Source: Mycolicibacterium psychrotolerans (lineage in GTDB: Bacteria; Actinomycetota; Actinomycetes; Mycobacteriales; Mycobacteriaceae). Taken from it: a stretch of DNA of 64,000 bases. The position numbers were made by a program, and so were the translations under genes. The DNA is taken from the NCBI RefSeq assembly GCF_010729305.1, contig NZ_AP022574.1:1426001-1490000 (forward strand), in the 5' to 3' direction. Below the pieces are notes generated by a model, which was not told where the DNA came from, did no database searches, and saw only the letters and a program-made list of their open reading frames with translations. Below, one piece after another: positions 27,344 through 34,957 of this stretch (position 1 is its first letter; each line of letters begins with the position of its first letter).

Positions 27344-28959
27344 TCGCCTGCGGCGACCAGCGACCGCAGCGACACGTCCGGGTTCTCCCGTGCCACGTTC
27401 TCCAGGCGCCACTTGGTGGAGAACACCGCCAGCAGCACGCCGTCGGTGCGGGTGAACACCTCCACCGACGCCAGCTTCTGCAGCGTCTCGGCGCCCTCGG
27501 GCTCGCAGATGCGGGCCACCGTGTACGGCAGCGGCTCGAGCGCGATCGGGGCCCCGAACTCGGCCGCCATCCGGTGGCTGGCCACCTCGAACTGCATCGG
27601 GCCCACCGCCGCAAGCACCGGGGCCTGATCGCCGCGGCGGTCCGAGCGCAGCACCTGGACCACGCCCTCCTGGTCGAGTTGCTCGATGCCCTTGCGGAAC
27701 TGCTTGTGCTTGCTGGGGTCCGTGCCCCGCGCGACCGCGAAGTGTTCCGGCGAGAAACTCGGGATCGGCGGGTACTGCACGGCGACGTCGGCGTAGAGCG
27801 TGTCACCCGGGCGCAACGACGCGGCGTTGGCCAGCCCGATCACGTCGCCTGGCCAGGCGGTGTCGAGCGTGGACCGCTGCTGACCGAACACCGACTGCGC
27901 GTACTTGGTGACGAACGGCTTGCCGGTGGAGGCGTGGGTCAGCACGTCGCCGCGCTCGAACGTGCCCGAGCACACCCGGGCGTAGGCGATGCGGTCGCGG
28001 TGGGCCGAATCCATGCCGGCCTGCACCTTGAACACGAACGCGCTGAACGGCGCGGTCGCGTCGCGGCGGTTGCCGTCGACGTCGAGCGCCCCGTTGGGCG
28101 GGGGAGCGAGTTCGGCCAGCACGTCGAGCAGCTGATTGACGCCGAAGTTCAGGGCGGCCGAGGTGAACAGGACCGGGGTGGAGCTGCAGTCGCGGAACGT
28201 CTCCGGGTCGAAGTCCGCCTCGTCGGCACTGAGCAGTTCGGATTCCTCGACCGCGGTGTCCCAGTCGATACCGGCGGCCTCGTGGGCCGCGTCGGGCGCG
28301 ATGTGTTCCTCCGGTGCGGCGGTGGCGCCACCGGCGGTGCGGGTGTAGCGGATGAACATGCCGGTGCGCCGGTCGAGCACGCCCTTGAAGTCGCCGGCGA
28401 TGCCGACGGGCCACGTCAGCGGCGTCGGCTTGAGCCCGATGCGCTCGGTGATCTCGTCCATCAGCTCGAGTGCGTGCCGGCCCGGGCGGTCCCACTTGTT
28501 GATCACCGTGATGATCGGGATCCGCCGGTGCCGACACACTTGGAACAGCTTCAGCGTCTGCGGTTCCAGGCCCTTGGCCGCGTCGATCAGCATCACCGCG
28601 GAGTCGACCGCGGTGAGCACCCGGTAGGTGTCCTCGGAGAAATCGGCGTGGCCGGGGGTGTCGAGCAGATTGATCACACAGGTGTTGCCCGCCTGCGTCG
28701 TGTAAGGGAACTGCAGCGCGGTGGACGTGATCGAGATGCCGCGGGCCTTCTCCATCTCCATCCAGTCCGACACCGTCGAGCGACGGCCCGCCTTGCCGTG
28801 GATGGCGCCGGCCTCGGTGATCGCCTTGGCGTGCAGCACCAGAGCCTCGGTCAGCGTGGATTTTCCGGCGTCGGGATGGCTGATGACGGCGAAGGTGCGC
28901 CGGCGGCCCGCCTCGGTCGACAACAGGTCGGGTTTCGCAGCCGAGGTGGAGATCGTCAT
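27340..28959 (-). CDS. prfC: Peptide chain release factor 3
   Basis: RF3 is a translational GTPase that recycles RF1/RF2 from the ribosome after peptide release. The 539 residues contain G1 SHPDAGKST, switch [12 protein letters not shown]3 [14 protein letters not shown] and G4 INKWDRPG (NKWD rather than the more usual NKLD). Domain II and the C-terminal RF3-type domain ([13 protein letters not shown]) follow. A -10 box TAAAAT ends 10 bases before the ATG, so the 5' leader is very short. RF3 is not found in all mycobacteria, and I recall no copy at this place in M. tuberculosis. Confidence 0.93.
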   Translation of the reverse strand: MTISTSAAKPDLLSTEAGRRRTFAVISHPDAGKSTLTEALVLHAKAITEAGAIHGKAGRRSTVSDWMEMEKARGISITSTALQFPYTTQAGNTCVINLLDTPGHADFSEDTYRVLTAVDSAVMLIDAAKGLEPQTLKLFQVCRHRRIPIITVINKWDRPGRHALELMDEITERIGLKPTPLTWPVGIAGDFKGVLDRRTGMFIRYTRTAGGATAAPEEHIAPDAAHEAAGIDWDTAVEESELLSADEADFDPETFRDCSSTPVLFTSAALNFGVNQLLDVLAELAPPPNGALDVDGNRRDATAPFSAFVFKVQAGMDSAHRDRIAYARVCSGTFERGDVLTHASTGKPFVTKYAQSVFGQQRSTLDTAWPGDVIGLANAASLRPGDTLYADVAVQYPPIPSFSPEHFAVARGTDPSKHKQFRKGIEQLDQEGVVQVLRSDRRGDQAPVLAAVGPMQFEVASHRMAAEFGAPIALEPLPYTVARICEPEGAETLQKLASVEVFTRTDGVLLAVFSTKWRLENVARENPDVSLRSLVAAGD

Positions 28960-28969
28960 GATGCTGTCG

Positions 28970-28975
28970 ATTTTA
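28970..28975 (-). promoter_or_regulatory. Candidate -10 box of prfC
   Basis: TAAAAT on the minus strand matches TANNNT and lies 10 bases before the prfC ATG, predicting a leader of only a few bases. Confidence 0.45.
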
Positions 28976-29004
28976 TTGCCGGGCCTGCCGAAACGAAGAA
29001 TCGC

Positions 29005-29883
29005 TCACTTCTCGGTTGCGGCGTCGAGGGCCTGCTTGGTCTCCTCGTCCAGCTCGATCTCGGCGACGGCCGTGTTCTCCTCGAGGTGCGCCACCGACGA
29101 CGTGCCCGGGATCAGCAGCACGTTGGGCGCCACGCTCAGCGTCCACGCCAGCGCGATCTGGGCCGGGGTGCGGCCGAGTTTCTCGGCCTCGGCCCGAACG
29201 GCCGGGTGCCCGAGCACCGGATTCTCCGCGTTGAACGCCGAGCCCAGCGGGAAGAACGGGACGAACGCGATACCGCGCTCGGTGCACAGGTCCAGCACCG
29301 GCTGCGAGGTCCGGTCGACCAGGTTGTAGGCGTTCTGGACCGTCGCGATTTCGGTGCGCTCGAGCGCGATCTGCAGGTGCTCGACGGAGATGCTGCTGAG
29401 TCCGATCCCGTCGATCAGCCCTTCGTCGCGGGCGGCGATCATCGCGTCGAGTTGGCGGTCGAACAGCTCGCGGTCCACGGGGCCGACCGCGTTCGGATCA
29501 CCGGAGTGGATGCGCAGGTTGACCGCGGCCAGCCGGTCGACGCCGAGGGTGGCGAGGTTCTGCTCGATGTCGGCGCGCAGCTCGTCGGGTTCCTGGGCAG
29601 GCGTCCAGTTGCCGTCGGCGTCACGGCGGGCCCCGACCTTGCTCACCAGCGCCAGATCGGCGGGGTAGGGGTGCAGCGCCTCGCGGATCAGTTCATTGGC
29701 CACGTCGGGTCCGTAGAACTGCGCGGTGTCGATGTGATTGATACCGAGCTGCGGAACGCGCTGCAGCACCGCGATAGCCTGGTCGTGATCGCGGGGCGGA
29801 CCGAACACCCCGGGTCCGGGAAGCTGCATCGCGCCGAACCCGACGCGGCCGACGGTGTGGGTGCCGAGCGCAAATGTCTCCAT
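29005..29883 (-). CDS. Aldo/keto reductase
   Basis: The 292-residue TIM-barrel oxidoreductase reduces a carbonyl with NADPH; the substrate is unknown. The tetrad is visible: Asp and Tyr in INHIDTAQFYGP, Lys in LALVSKVGA, His in NLRIHSGD. The NADPH phosphate region LLIPGTSSVAHLEEN is intact, and the GFGAMQLPGPGVFGPP start is typical of the YdbC/AKR group. ATG at 29883 starts METFALGTHT. It lies downstream of the padR gene on the same strand, but a strong hairpin separates them, so it probably has its own promoter. Confidence 0.9.
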   Translation of the reverse strand: METFALGTHTVGRVGFGAMQLPGPGVFGPPRDHDQAIAVLQRVPQLGINHIDTAQFYGPDVANELIREALHPYPADLALVSKVGARRDADGNWTPAQEPDELRADIEQNLATLGVDRLAAVNLRIHSGDPNAVGPVDRELFDRQLDAMIAARDEGLIDGIGLSSISVEHLQIALERTEIATVQNAYNLVDRTSQPVLDLCTERGIAFVPFFPLGSAFNAENPVLGHPAVRAEAEKLGRTPAQIALAWTLSVAPNVLLIPGTSSVAHLEENTAVAEIELDEETKQALDAATEK

Positions 29884-29897
29884 GACTTCTATGTACA

Positions 29898-29949
29898 CGG
29901 ATCCGGCGCGGTTTCATCCCCGTGCGGGGGAGAAACCGCGCCGGATCCG
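29898..29949 (-). terminator. Long hairpin between padR and aldo/keto reductase
   Basis: The arms at 29898-29915 and 29932-29949 pair perfectly over 18 bp, and an inner 5-bp stem (TCCCC with GGGGA) closes on 5 bases after a single bulged A. It begins 8 bp after the stop of the PadR gene read leftward. No T-run follows, as is usual for mycobacterial terminators. Confidence 0.75.
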
Positions 29950-29957
29950 CTCGAGGG

Positions 29958-30650
29958 TCAGTCCTCGCCGAGGATCTGGTAGATCTCGCGACGGGCGGTG
30001 TTGACGATCTCGACGATGCGCTGCTGCTGCTCACTGCTCGCGGCGTGCGAGGACTGCGCGACCGCGCCCATGAGCTGGCCCACGGCGCTGCGCAGACCCA
30101 TCGCGGTGGGGTCGGCGCCCTCGGTGATCTCGTCCCACGGGGCGGTCTCGATCTTGGCGGCGGCGGTGCGGCCGTCGTCGGTCAGCTCGAAGAGCTTCTT
30201 GCTGCCTTCGGATTCGGTGGCGACCAGCAGGCCTTCGTCGACGAGGAGCTGCAGGGTGGGGTACACCGAACCGGGGCTCGGCTTCCACAGTTGCTGGCTG
30301 CGCTCGTCGATCTCCTGGATCATCTCGTAGCCGTGCATCGGCCGTTCGGTGAGCAGGGTCAGGATCGCGGCGCGCACGTCGCCGCGTCGGCCGCGGCCTC
30401 CGCCGCGCCGCGCGCCGCCGCGTCCGCCGGGGCCGAACCCGAATCCTGGGCCGAAGCCCAGACCGGGACCGAAGCCGGGGCCGAAACCGCCGAAGCCGGC
30501 CTGGCCGCGGTGCTCGCGAAGGTGATCACGGAACTCGCGCCGGGCGGCCCGACGGTGTTCGTGCAGGGCGCGACGCTCCTGGGGGCCGAAGCCGAAACCG
30601 AAGCCACGCGCCTCGAAGGGGTGTTCCGGGGGTGTGAAAGGGGGGTTCAT
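29958..30650 (-). CDS. PadR-family regulator with FG-rich N-terminal region
   Basis: The 230-residue protein carries a PadR winged helix from about residue 90 (VRAAILTLLTERPMHGYEMI, KPSPGSVYPTLQLLVDEG) and a short C-terminal dimer helix. Residues 1-89 are unusual: Pro-rich start, then GFGFGFG, a basic Arg/His helix, then a Phe-Gly-Pro run (GFGGFGPGFGPGLGFGPG) and an Arg-Gly run (GGRGGARRGGGRGRRG). About nine FG pairs occur, predicting a disordered segment. ATG at 30650 follows AAGGAA. A TTG-started longer frame to 30734 overlaps the promoter and is rejected. Its own promoter contains inverted repeats, so autorepression is likely. Confidence 0.85.
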   Translation of the reverse strand: MNPPFTPPEHPFEARGFGFGFGPQERRALHEHRRAARREFRDHLREHRGQAGFGGFGPGFGPGLGFGPGFGFGPGGRGGARRGGGRGRRGDVRAAILTLLTERPMHGYEMIQEIDERSQQLWKPSPGSVYPTLQLLVDEGLLVATESEGSKKLFELTDDGRTAAAKIETAPWDEITEGADPTAMGLRSAVGQLMGAVAQSSHAASSEQQQRIVEIVNTARREIYQILGED

Positions 30651-30692
30651 TGCTTGTCGTTCCTTACGTTGGGGAGGAAACGCCGATCGCGC

Positions 30693-30719
30693 TTCCGATA
30701 CGTTGACGATATATCGGAA
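30693..30719. promoter_or_regulatory. Candidate PadR operator
   Basis: TTCCGAT (30693-30699) and ATCGGAA (30713-30719) form an inverted repeat, and the perfect palindrome CGATATATCG (30707-30716) lies inside. They overlap the predicted -10 of the padR gene, as expected for autorepression. Confidence 0.55.
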
Positions 30720-30734
30720 ACTATCGGTATGCAA
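30706..30734 (-). promoter_or_regulatory. Predicted promoter of FG-rich padR gene
   Basis: On the minus strand TTGCAT (30729-30734) and TATCGT (30706-30711) are 17 bases apart, a good -35/-10 pair. The predicted leader is about 50 bases and includes the AAGGAA ribosome binding site. Confidence 0.5.
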
Positions 30735-30737
30735 CGC

Positions 30738-31274
30738 TTATTTCCGGCGGCCCTCCATCCGGGCGAGGACGTCGTGTGCCCACTCGGCCTGCATGGCATT
30801 CAGCCTCAGGCCGTAGTCGAGCGCGGCCAGGGCGAAGAACGCGTCGTCGTCGGCCTGGGCCGAGTCGGTCAGTCCGACCTTGTCGCGCAGCTCCGAAAGC
30901 CGCGCGATCTCCGCGTGTGACTGCTCGACGGTCTCCTTCAGGTGCTGCCGCGCCTGCCGCGCCGGGATCTGGCCGAGCAGGAACACCCGCAGCAGTGACG
31001 CGCTGCGGAAGGGGGGATCCTCGTCCGGATCGGCCATCCAGCGGCGCAGTTCGGCGCGCCCGGCCGTGGTGATCCGGTACACCTTGCGACCCCGCGGCCC
31101 GATGTCGCAGACCTCGATCAGCCCGCCGTCGGCGAGCTTGTTCAGTTCCGAGTACAGCTGGCTCTGGGTGGCGGGCCACACGTTGGCCATCGAGTTCTCG
31201 AACAACTTGAGCAGGTCGTAGCCGCTGCCCGGGCGCTGGGCCAGCAGGCCCAGCGCTGCCATTCGAAGACTCAT
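30738..31274 (-). CDS. PadR-family transcriptional regulator
   Basis: The 178-residue protein has the PadR winged helix at the very N-terminus (LRMAALGLLAQRPGSGYDLLK, WPATQSQLYSELNKLADGGLIEV) and a Vir_C_2-like helical C-terminal domain (ASLLRVFLLGQIPARQARQHL). This is the Vir-type PadR subfamily and differs from the neighbouring FG-rich one. ATG at 31274 has a TACGAT -10 box 6 bases upstream, a leaderless arrangement. It diverges from the carotenoid oxygenase gene across 90 bp that contain a direct repeat and a palindrome, so it is the likely regulator of that gene. Confidence 0.88.
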   Translation of the reverse strand: MSLRMAALGLLAQRPGSGYDLLKLFENSMANVWPATQSQLYSELNKLADGGLIEVCDIGPRGRKVYRITTAGRAELRRWMADPDEDPPFRSASLLRVFLLGQIPARQARQHLKETVEQSHAEIARLSELRDKVGLTDSAQADDDAFFALAALDYGLRLNAMQAEWAHDVLARMEGRRK

Positions 31275-31280
31275 GGCGGC

Positions 31281-31286
31281 ATCGTA
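31281..31286 (-). promoter_or_regulatory. -10 box of leaderless padR gene
   Basis: TACGAT on the minus strand ends 6 bases before the ATG at 31274, so transcription should begin at or next to the start codon. Confidence 0.55.
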
Positions 31287-31307
31287 AGCGCTGACCTTCC
31301 AAGACTG

Positions 31308-31340
31308 GACTATCCACGACAATCCACCATTGACATGTCA
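31308..31340. promoter_or_regulatory. Candidate operator between padR and carotenoid oxygenase
   Basis: A 10-bp near-perfect tandem direct repeat (GACTATCCAC at 31308-31317, GACAATCCAC at 31318-31327) is followed by the perfect palindrome TGACATGTCA (31331-31340), which contains the ACATGT core seen in many PadR operators. Confidence 0.45.
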
Positions 31341-31364
31341 CTAGTGGAATGTCAGGCTGTCCCC

Positions 31365-32699
31365 ATGACCGAGATCGAGGCCGAGCAGCGCAACCTGCCC
31401 GGCGAAGGCGACTTCTTCCGCACCGGAAACTACGCACCCGTCCCTGCCGAACTCACCGAGTTCGATCTGCCCGTCGACGGCGCGATTCCGCCCGACCTCG
31501 ACGGGTGGTACCTGCGCAACGGCCCCAACCCCCGCTCCGGGACCGGGCACTGGTTCACCGGCGACGGCATGATCCACGGCCTGCGCATCGAGGGCGGCCG
31601 CGCGGCCTGGTACCGCAACCGCTGGGTGCGCACCGACAGCTTCGACGACCCGTTCCCCCTCTACAACGGGGACGGCACGCGCAACCTGCGCTCCAGCGTC
31701 GCCAACACCCACGTCGTCAACCACGCCGGTAAGACACTCGCGCTCGTCGAATCCTCACTGCCCTACGAGATCACCAACGATCTCGAGACGGTCGGCGCGT
31801 ACGACTTCGACGGCAAACTCGTCGACGCGATGACCGCGCACCCCAAGATCTGCCCCACCACAGGCGAATTGCATTTCTTCGGCTACGGCAACCTGTTCGA
31901 ACCGTACGTCACCTACCACCGGGCCGACGCGTCCGGAGCCCTGGTGGTGGACCGGCCCCTCGACGTGCCCGCCCTGACGATGATGCACGACTTCGCGCTG
32001 ACGACGAATCACGTTGTGTTCATGGATCTCCCGATCGTGTTCAACGCCGAGGCCGCCATGAGCGGCGGGATGCCCTTCCGCTGGGATGACGACTACGGGG
32101 CACGATTCGGGGTGATGCGCCGCGACGATCCGTTCGGCGAGGTGCGGTGGTTCGACATCGAGCCGTGCTACATCTTCCACGTGGTCAACGCCCACGAGGC
32201 GGGTGACGTCCTCACTGTGCAGGCCGTTCGCTATCCCGAATTGTGGCGCGGGGAAGCGGATTTCGGTCCGCAGGCAGCGATGTGGACCTATTCGATCGAC
32301 CTGCGGCATGGCACGGTCACCGAGTCGCAGCTCGACGATCGCGCCGTGGAGTTCCCGCGCATCGACGACCGGCTCGCCACGATGCCGGCCCGGTACTCGG
32401 TATCGGTCGGCGAGGCCAGCCTGGTGCGCCACGACCTGGTCACCGGCGAAGCCGCCGTGCACACGTTCGGAACGGCGGCCTCACCCGGCGGTCCGGGAGA
32501 GGCGGTGTTCGTGCCGTCGGCGTCGGGTCCGGCCGACGAGACCAGCGGATGGTATCTCGGGTACGTCTACGATTCCGCGCGCGACGGCAGCGATCTGGTG
32601 ATCATCGACGCGTCGGACTTCACCGGCCCGCCGGTCGCCAGAATTGCTCTGCCGCAACGGGTTCCCTACGGCTTCCACGGGAACTGGATTCCCGCCTGA
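31365..32699 (+). CDS. Carotenoid cleavage oxygenase (RPE65 family)
   Basis: This non-haem iron enzyme cleaves a carotenoid or related stilbene double bond. The 444 residues include the four His iron ligands expected for the seven-bladed propeller: MTAHPKICP, MMHDFALT, YIFHVVNAHE and the last one in YGFHGNWIP at the C-terminus. FLRNGPNP-like YLRNGPNPRSGTGHWFTGDGM is the family start motif. ATG at 31365 (MTEIEAEQRN) is used; an upstream in-frame start at 31335 overlaps the palindrome. The last 80 bp overlap the end of the convergent araC-type gene. The substrate is not predictable. Confidence 0.92.
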   Translation: MTEIEAEQRNLPGEGDFFRTGNYAPVPAELTEFDLPVDGAIPPDLDGWYLRNGPNPRSGTGHWFTGDGMIHGLRIEGGRAAWYRNRWVRTDSFDDPFPLYNGDGTRNLRSSVANTHVVNHAGKTLALVESSLPYEITNDLETVGAYDFDGKLVDAMTAHPKICPTTGELHFFGYGNLFEPYVTYHRADASGALVVDRPLDVPALTMMHDFALTTNHVVFMDLPIVFNAEAAMSGGMPFRWDDDYGARFGVMRRDDPFGEVRWFDIEPCYIFHVVNAHEAGDVLTVQAVRYPELWRGEADFGPQAAMWTYSIDLRHGTVTESQLDDRAVEFPRIDDRLATMPARYSVSVGEASLVRHDLVTGEAAVHTFGTAASPGGPGEAVFVPSASGPADETSGWYLGYVYDSARDGSDLVIIDASDFTGPPVARIALPQRVPYGFHGNWIPA

Positions 32700-33621
32700 T
32701 CAGGCGTTGGTGCGCGTGCGGGCTGACGCCGTGGACGCGCTTGAACGCGGTACTCAGCGCGAACGGGCTGCCGTAGCCGACCTGGCGCGCCACCGCGGCC
32801 ACCGTCGCCCCTGACCGCAGCAGGTCGGCTGCCAGCGCCAGCCGCCAGCCGGTGAGAAAGGCGATCGGAGGTTCGCCGACCAGATCGGCGAACCGGCGCG
32901 CGAACGCCGCCCGCGAACAGCCGACGGCAGCGGCCAGGCTCGCGACCGTCCAGGGGTGAGCCGGGTTGTGGTACATCAACTTCAGTGTGGGCCCGACGAG
33001 GGCGTCCTGTTCGGCGTGCCACCACGTCGGGGCGGCGTCCGCCCGGTCGAACCAGGCCCGCACCGCCGCGATGAGCAGCAGGTCCAGCAGCCGGTCCAGG
33101 TAGGCCTCCTGGCCCGGCCCATCGCGCCCGGCCTCGTCGGACAGCAGGTCGACCAGGGGGGTGTCCCACTCGTCGGCACGCAGCACCGCCACCGCAGGCA
33201 GCGCGTCCAGCAGGCGGGCGCCGACCGCGCTGTGCCCCTCGTAGGCGCCGATCACCGACCGGCAGGATCCCGCGTCGCTGGTACCCCAGGTGCGCACTCC
33301 CAGCGACATCTCGAAGCGCAGATCGTCCCCCGCCACCGTCGTGCAGCGCTGGCCCGGATGGATGACGATCATCGGCGGCGTGCGGGGATCGTCGGCGTAG
33401 ACGTAGGGCTCGGTGCCGCGCGTCAACGCGAGGTCGCCGGCGTCCAGCCATACCGTGCGCCCGTCAGCGGTGACGAGGGCCGCCCGGCCGTGGGTCTGGC
33501 AGATGACGGTCAACGGCGCCTCGTCACGCACACTCATCGACCACGGCGGATCCAGCCGCATCCGCAGCACGAACGCGCCGCGCGCACGGACACCGTCGAG
33601 CAGTCCGGCCACCGCATCCAC
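32620..33621 (-). CDS. AraC-family regulator with cupin N-terminal domain
   Basis: The 333-residue protein has an AraC_binding_2/Cupin_6-like N-terminal domain (about 10-190, VWLDAGDLALTRGTEPYVYADD) and a C-terminal double helix-turn-helix (WTVASLAAAVGCSRAAFARRFADLVG, VAAVARQVGYGSPFALSTAFKR). The start is GTG at 33621 with TACGCT 5 bases before it. After the usual end (GVSPHAHQRLI) a basic tail of about 25 residues runs 80 bp into the convergent carotenoid oxygenase gene. The target is unknown; the divergent DUF1772 gene is the likeliest, since AGCGTAGACGCT (33629-33640) is an inverted repeat between them. Confidence 0.85.
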   Translation of the reverse strand: MDAVAGLLDGVRARGAFVLRMRLDPPWSMSVRDEAPLTVICQTHGRAALVTADGRTVWLDAGDLALTRGTEPYVYADDPRTPPMIVIHPGQRCTTVAGDDLRFEMSLGVRTWGTSDAGSCRSVIGAYEGHSAVGARLLDALPAVAVLRADEWDTPLVDLLSDEAGRDGPGQEAYLDRLLDLLLIAAVRAWFDRADAAPTWWHAEQDALVGPTLKLMYHNPAHPWTVASLAAAVGCSRAAFARRFADLVGEPPIAFLTGWRLALAADLLRSGATVAAVARQVGYGSPFALSTAFKRVHGVSPHAHQRLIRRESSSRGSRREPVAAEQFWRPAGR

Positions 33622-33628
33622 ACTCCGC

Positions 33629-33640
33629 AGCGTAGACGCT
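33629..33640. promoter_or_regulatory. Inverted repeat between araC-type gene and DUF1772 gene
   Basis: AGCGT-AG-ACGCT is a perfect inverted repeat that overlaps the -10 box (TACGCT) of the AraC-type gene, so it may be both promoter element and operator. Confidence 0.35.
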
Positions 33641-33702
33641 GAATGATGTTCTGGGCACGCTCAGCGATGGATCGTCTCGTGCCGCTGTTCTTGACTCGAG
33701 AC

Positions 33703-34170
33703 ATGAGTCCCCTCACCGCCCTCGCCTCCGCGTCGGCGCTCGCCGGCGCCGCGGCGGGCGGCATGATGTTCGTCTTCTCCACCTTCGTGATGCAGGGGCT
33801 CGACCGCGCCGGCCCCGTCGGGGCGATCGGCGCGATGCGGGGCATCAACGCCGAGGCGCAAACCAGTGCGGTGTTCCTGCTCGTCTACTTCGGCGCCGCA
33901 CTGCTGGCGGTGGTGGTCGGTGTGCTGGCAGCGCTGCAGTGGGAGGCGCCCGGCAGCATCTGGCTGGTGGCCGGAGCGGTGCTCGGCGTCGCCGGGGCGC
34001 TGGTCACCGTGGCCGCCAACGTGCCGCTCAACGACGGGCTCGACGCCGCCGACGCCTCCCCTGAAGTGTGGCGGGCCTACCTGCACAGCTGGGTGGCGTG
34101 GAACCACGTCCGCACCGTGACGGGCCTGGGGGCCGCGGTGCTGACCATGATCGGTGTGGCGCAGCGCTGA
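33703..34170 (+). CDS. DUF1772 (anthrone oxygenase-like) membrane protein
   Basis: The product of about 155 residues has four predicted membrane segments and the family pattern ASALAGAAAGGMMFVFSTFVMQGL at the start and ANVPLNDGLD plus a WxxWNHVRT-type stretch (SWVAWNHVRTVTGLGAA) near the end. DUF1772 proteins resemble anthrone oxygenases, but most have no known role. ATG at 33703 is chosen because the family begins with the first membrane helix; the frame is open from ATG 33643. It diverges from the AraC-type regulator and is a plausible target. Confidence 0.75.
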   Translation: MSPLTALASASALAGAAAGGMMFVFSTFVMQGLDRAGPVGAIGAMRGINAEAQTSAVFLLVYFGAALLAVVVGVLAALQWEAPGSIWLVAGAVLGVAGALVTVAANVPLNDGLDAADASPEVWRAYLHSWVAWNHVRTVTGLGAAVLTMIGVAQR

Positions 34171-34171
34171 C

Positions 34172-34930
34172 TCAGTACCGCGGCTGAAGCCGCTGCACCG
34201 CGCGGCGGTGCCGCTCCGCCAGCACGGCGGCCAGCACCAGAGGAGCGGGTGCGCCCGGCGGGGGCGGCGGGGAGATCTGCGCGACCACCTCACCGGTGAT
34301 GCGGCCGGCCATCTCGTCGCGGATGCGCGGATCCAGCTGGTGCGCGCGGGTGAGGAATTGCCGTGCCAGCTCGGCACTCTCGGGGCGCAATGCGGACAGC
34401 TCGAGGGCGCCCGCCCACGCCGCGAGCTGCGGCGGCATCGGCGGGGGCGGCGCCATCCGCGGGCCGCGTTCGCTGATCACCAGCGTTCCGGCGAAGATGT
34501 CGCCGATGCGCTTGCCCTTCGGCGAGAGCAGACTGCAGATCACCGCGGGGCCGCCGGTGAGCATCCAGATCTCCAGCACCCCGGACAACGCGCGGAACAG
34601 TGCCTGCCGGAACCGCTCAGGGCTGCCGTCGTCGGAGACCACCCGCAGGCCCATCGCCATCTTGCCGAGCGTCCTGCCCCGGGTGGCGGTCTCGAAGATC
34701 AGCGGATAACCCACCAGCGCCAGCACCGTGAACACGACCAGTACCGCGTCGGAGAACGCGGAGTTCCACTCCGACAGCGTCATCGCCCACAGGACCACAC
34801 CAAGGACGTAGGCGACCAACACCACGAGGACGTCGATCAACGACGACAGTGCGCGCACCGGCAACTGGGCGATCTGGATGTCGAGGACGACCGCGTCACC
34901 GGTCACCACCGGTTGCTGCGGACGGACCAT
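34172..34930 (-). CDS. RDD-family membrane protein
   Basis: The 252-residue protein has an RDD domain with three or so membrane segments: LPVRALSSLIDVLVVLVAYV (with the Arg and Asp of the name), FTVLALVGYPLIFE and FRALSGVLEIWMLTGG, plus GRTLGKMAMGLRV. A C-terminal soluble part (PPPPMPPQLAAWAG, LDPRIRDEM) follows. RDD proteins are often linked to envelope or ion transport with no defined activity. ATG at 34930 is used; the frame continues upstream antisense to the neighbour. It is divergent, with a 27-bp gap, from the SpoIIM-like gene, as in Rv3695/Rv3694c. Confidence 0.87.
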   Translation of the reverse strand: MVRPQQPVVTGDAVVLDIQIAQLPVRALSSLIDVLVVLVAYVLGVVLWAMTLSEWNSAFSDAVLVVFTVLALVGYPLIFETATRGRTLGKMAMGLRVVSDDGSPERFRQALFRALSGVLEIWMLTGGPAVICSLLSPKGKRIGDIFAGTLVISERGPRMAPPPPMPPQLAAWAGALELSALRPESAELARQFLTRAHQLDPRIRDEMAGRITGEVVAQISPPPPPGAPAPLVLAAVLAERHRRAVQRLQPRY

Positions 34931-34944
34931 GCCCGCCACGGTAC

Positions 34945-34950
34945 TAAAAT
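34945..34950 (+). promoter_or_regulatory. -10 box of leaderless SpoIIM-like gene
   Basis: TAAAAT ends 7 bases before the ATG at 34958, the classic leaderless spacing. It is one of the few AT-rich hexamers in the region. Confidence 0.65.
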
Positions 34951-34957
34951 CGCGCCG

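Noticed and set aside
26599..29982. 1127-codon open frame on the plus strand
   Set aside because: It runs antisense through prfC and the aldo/keto reductase and out of frame through glpK. Its product is Arg/His/Gly-rich shadow sequence without motifs.
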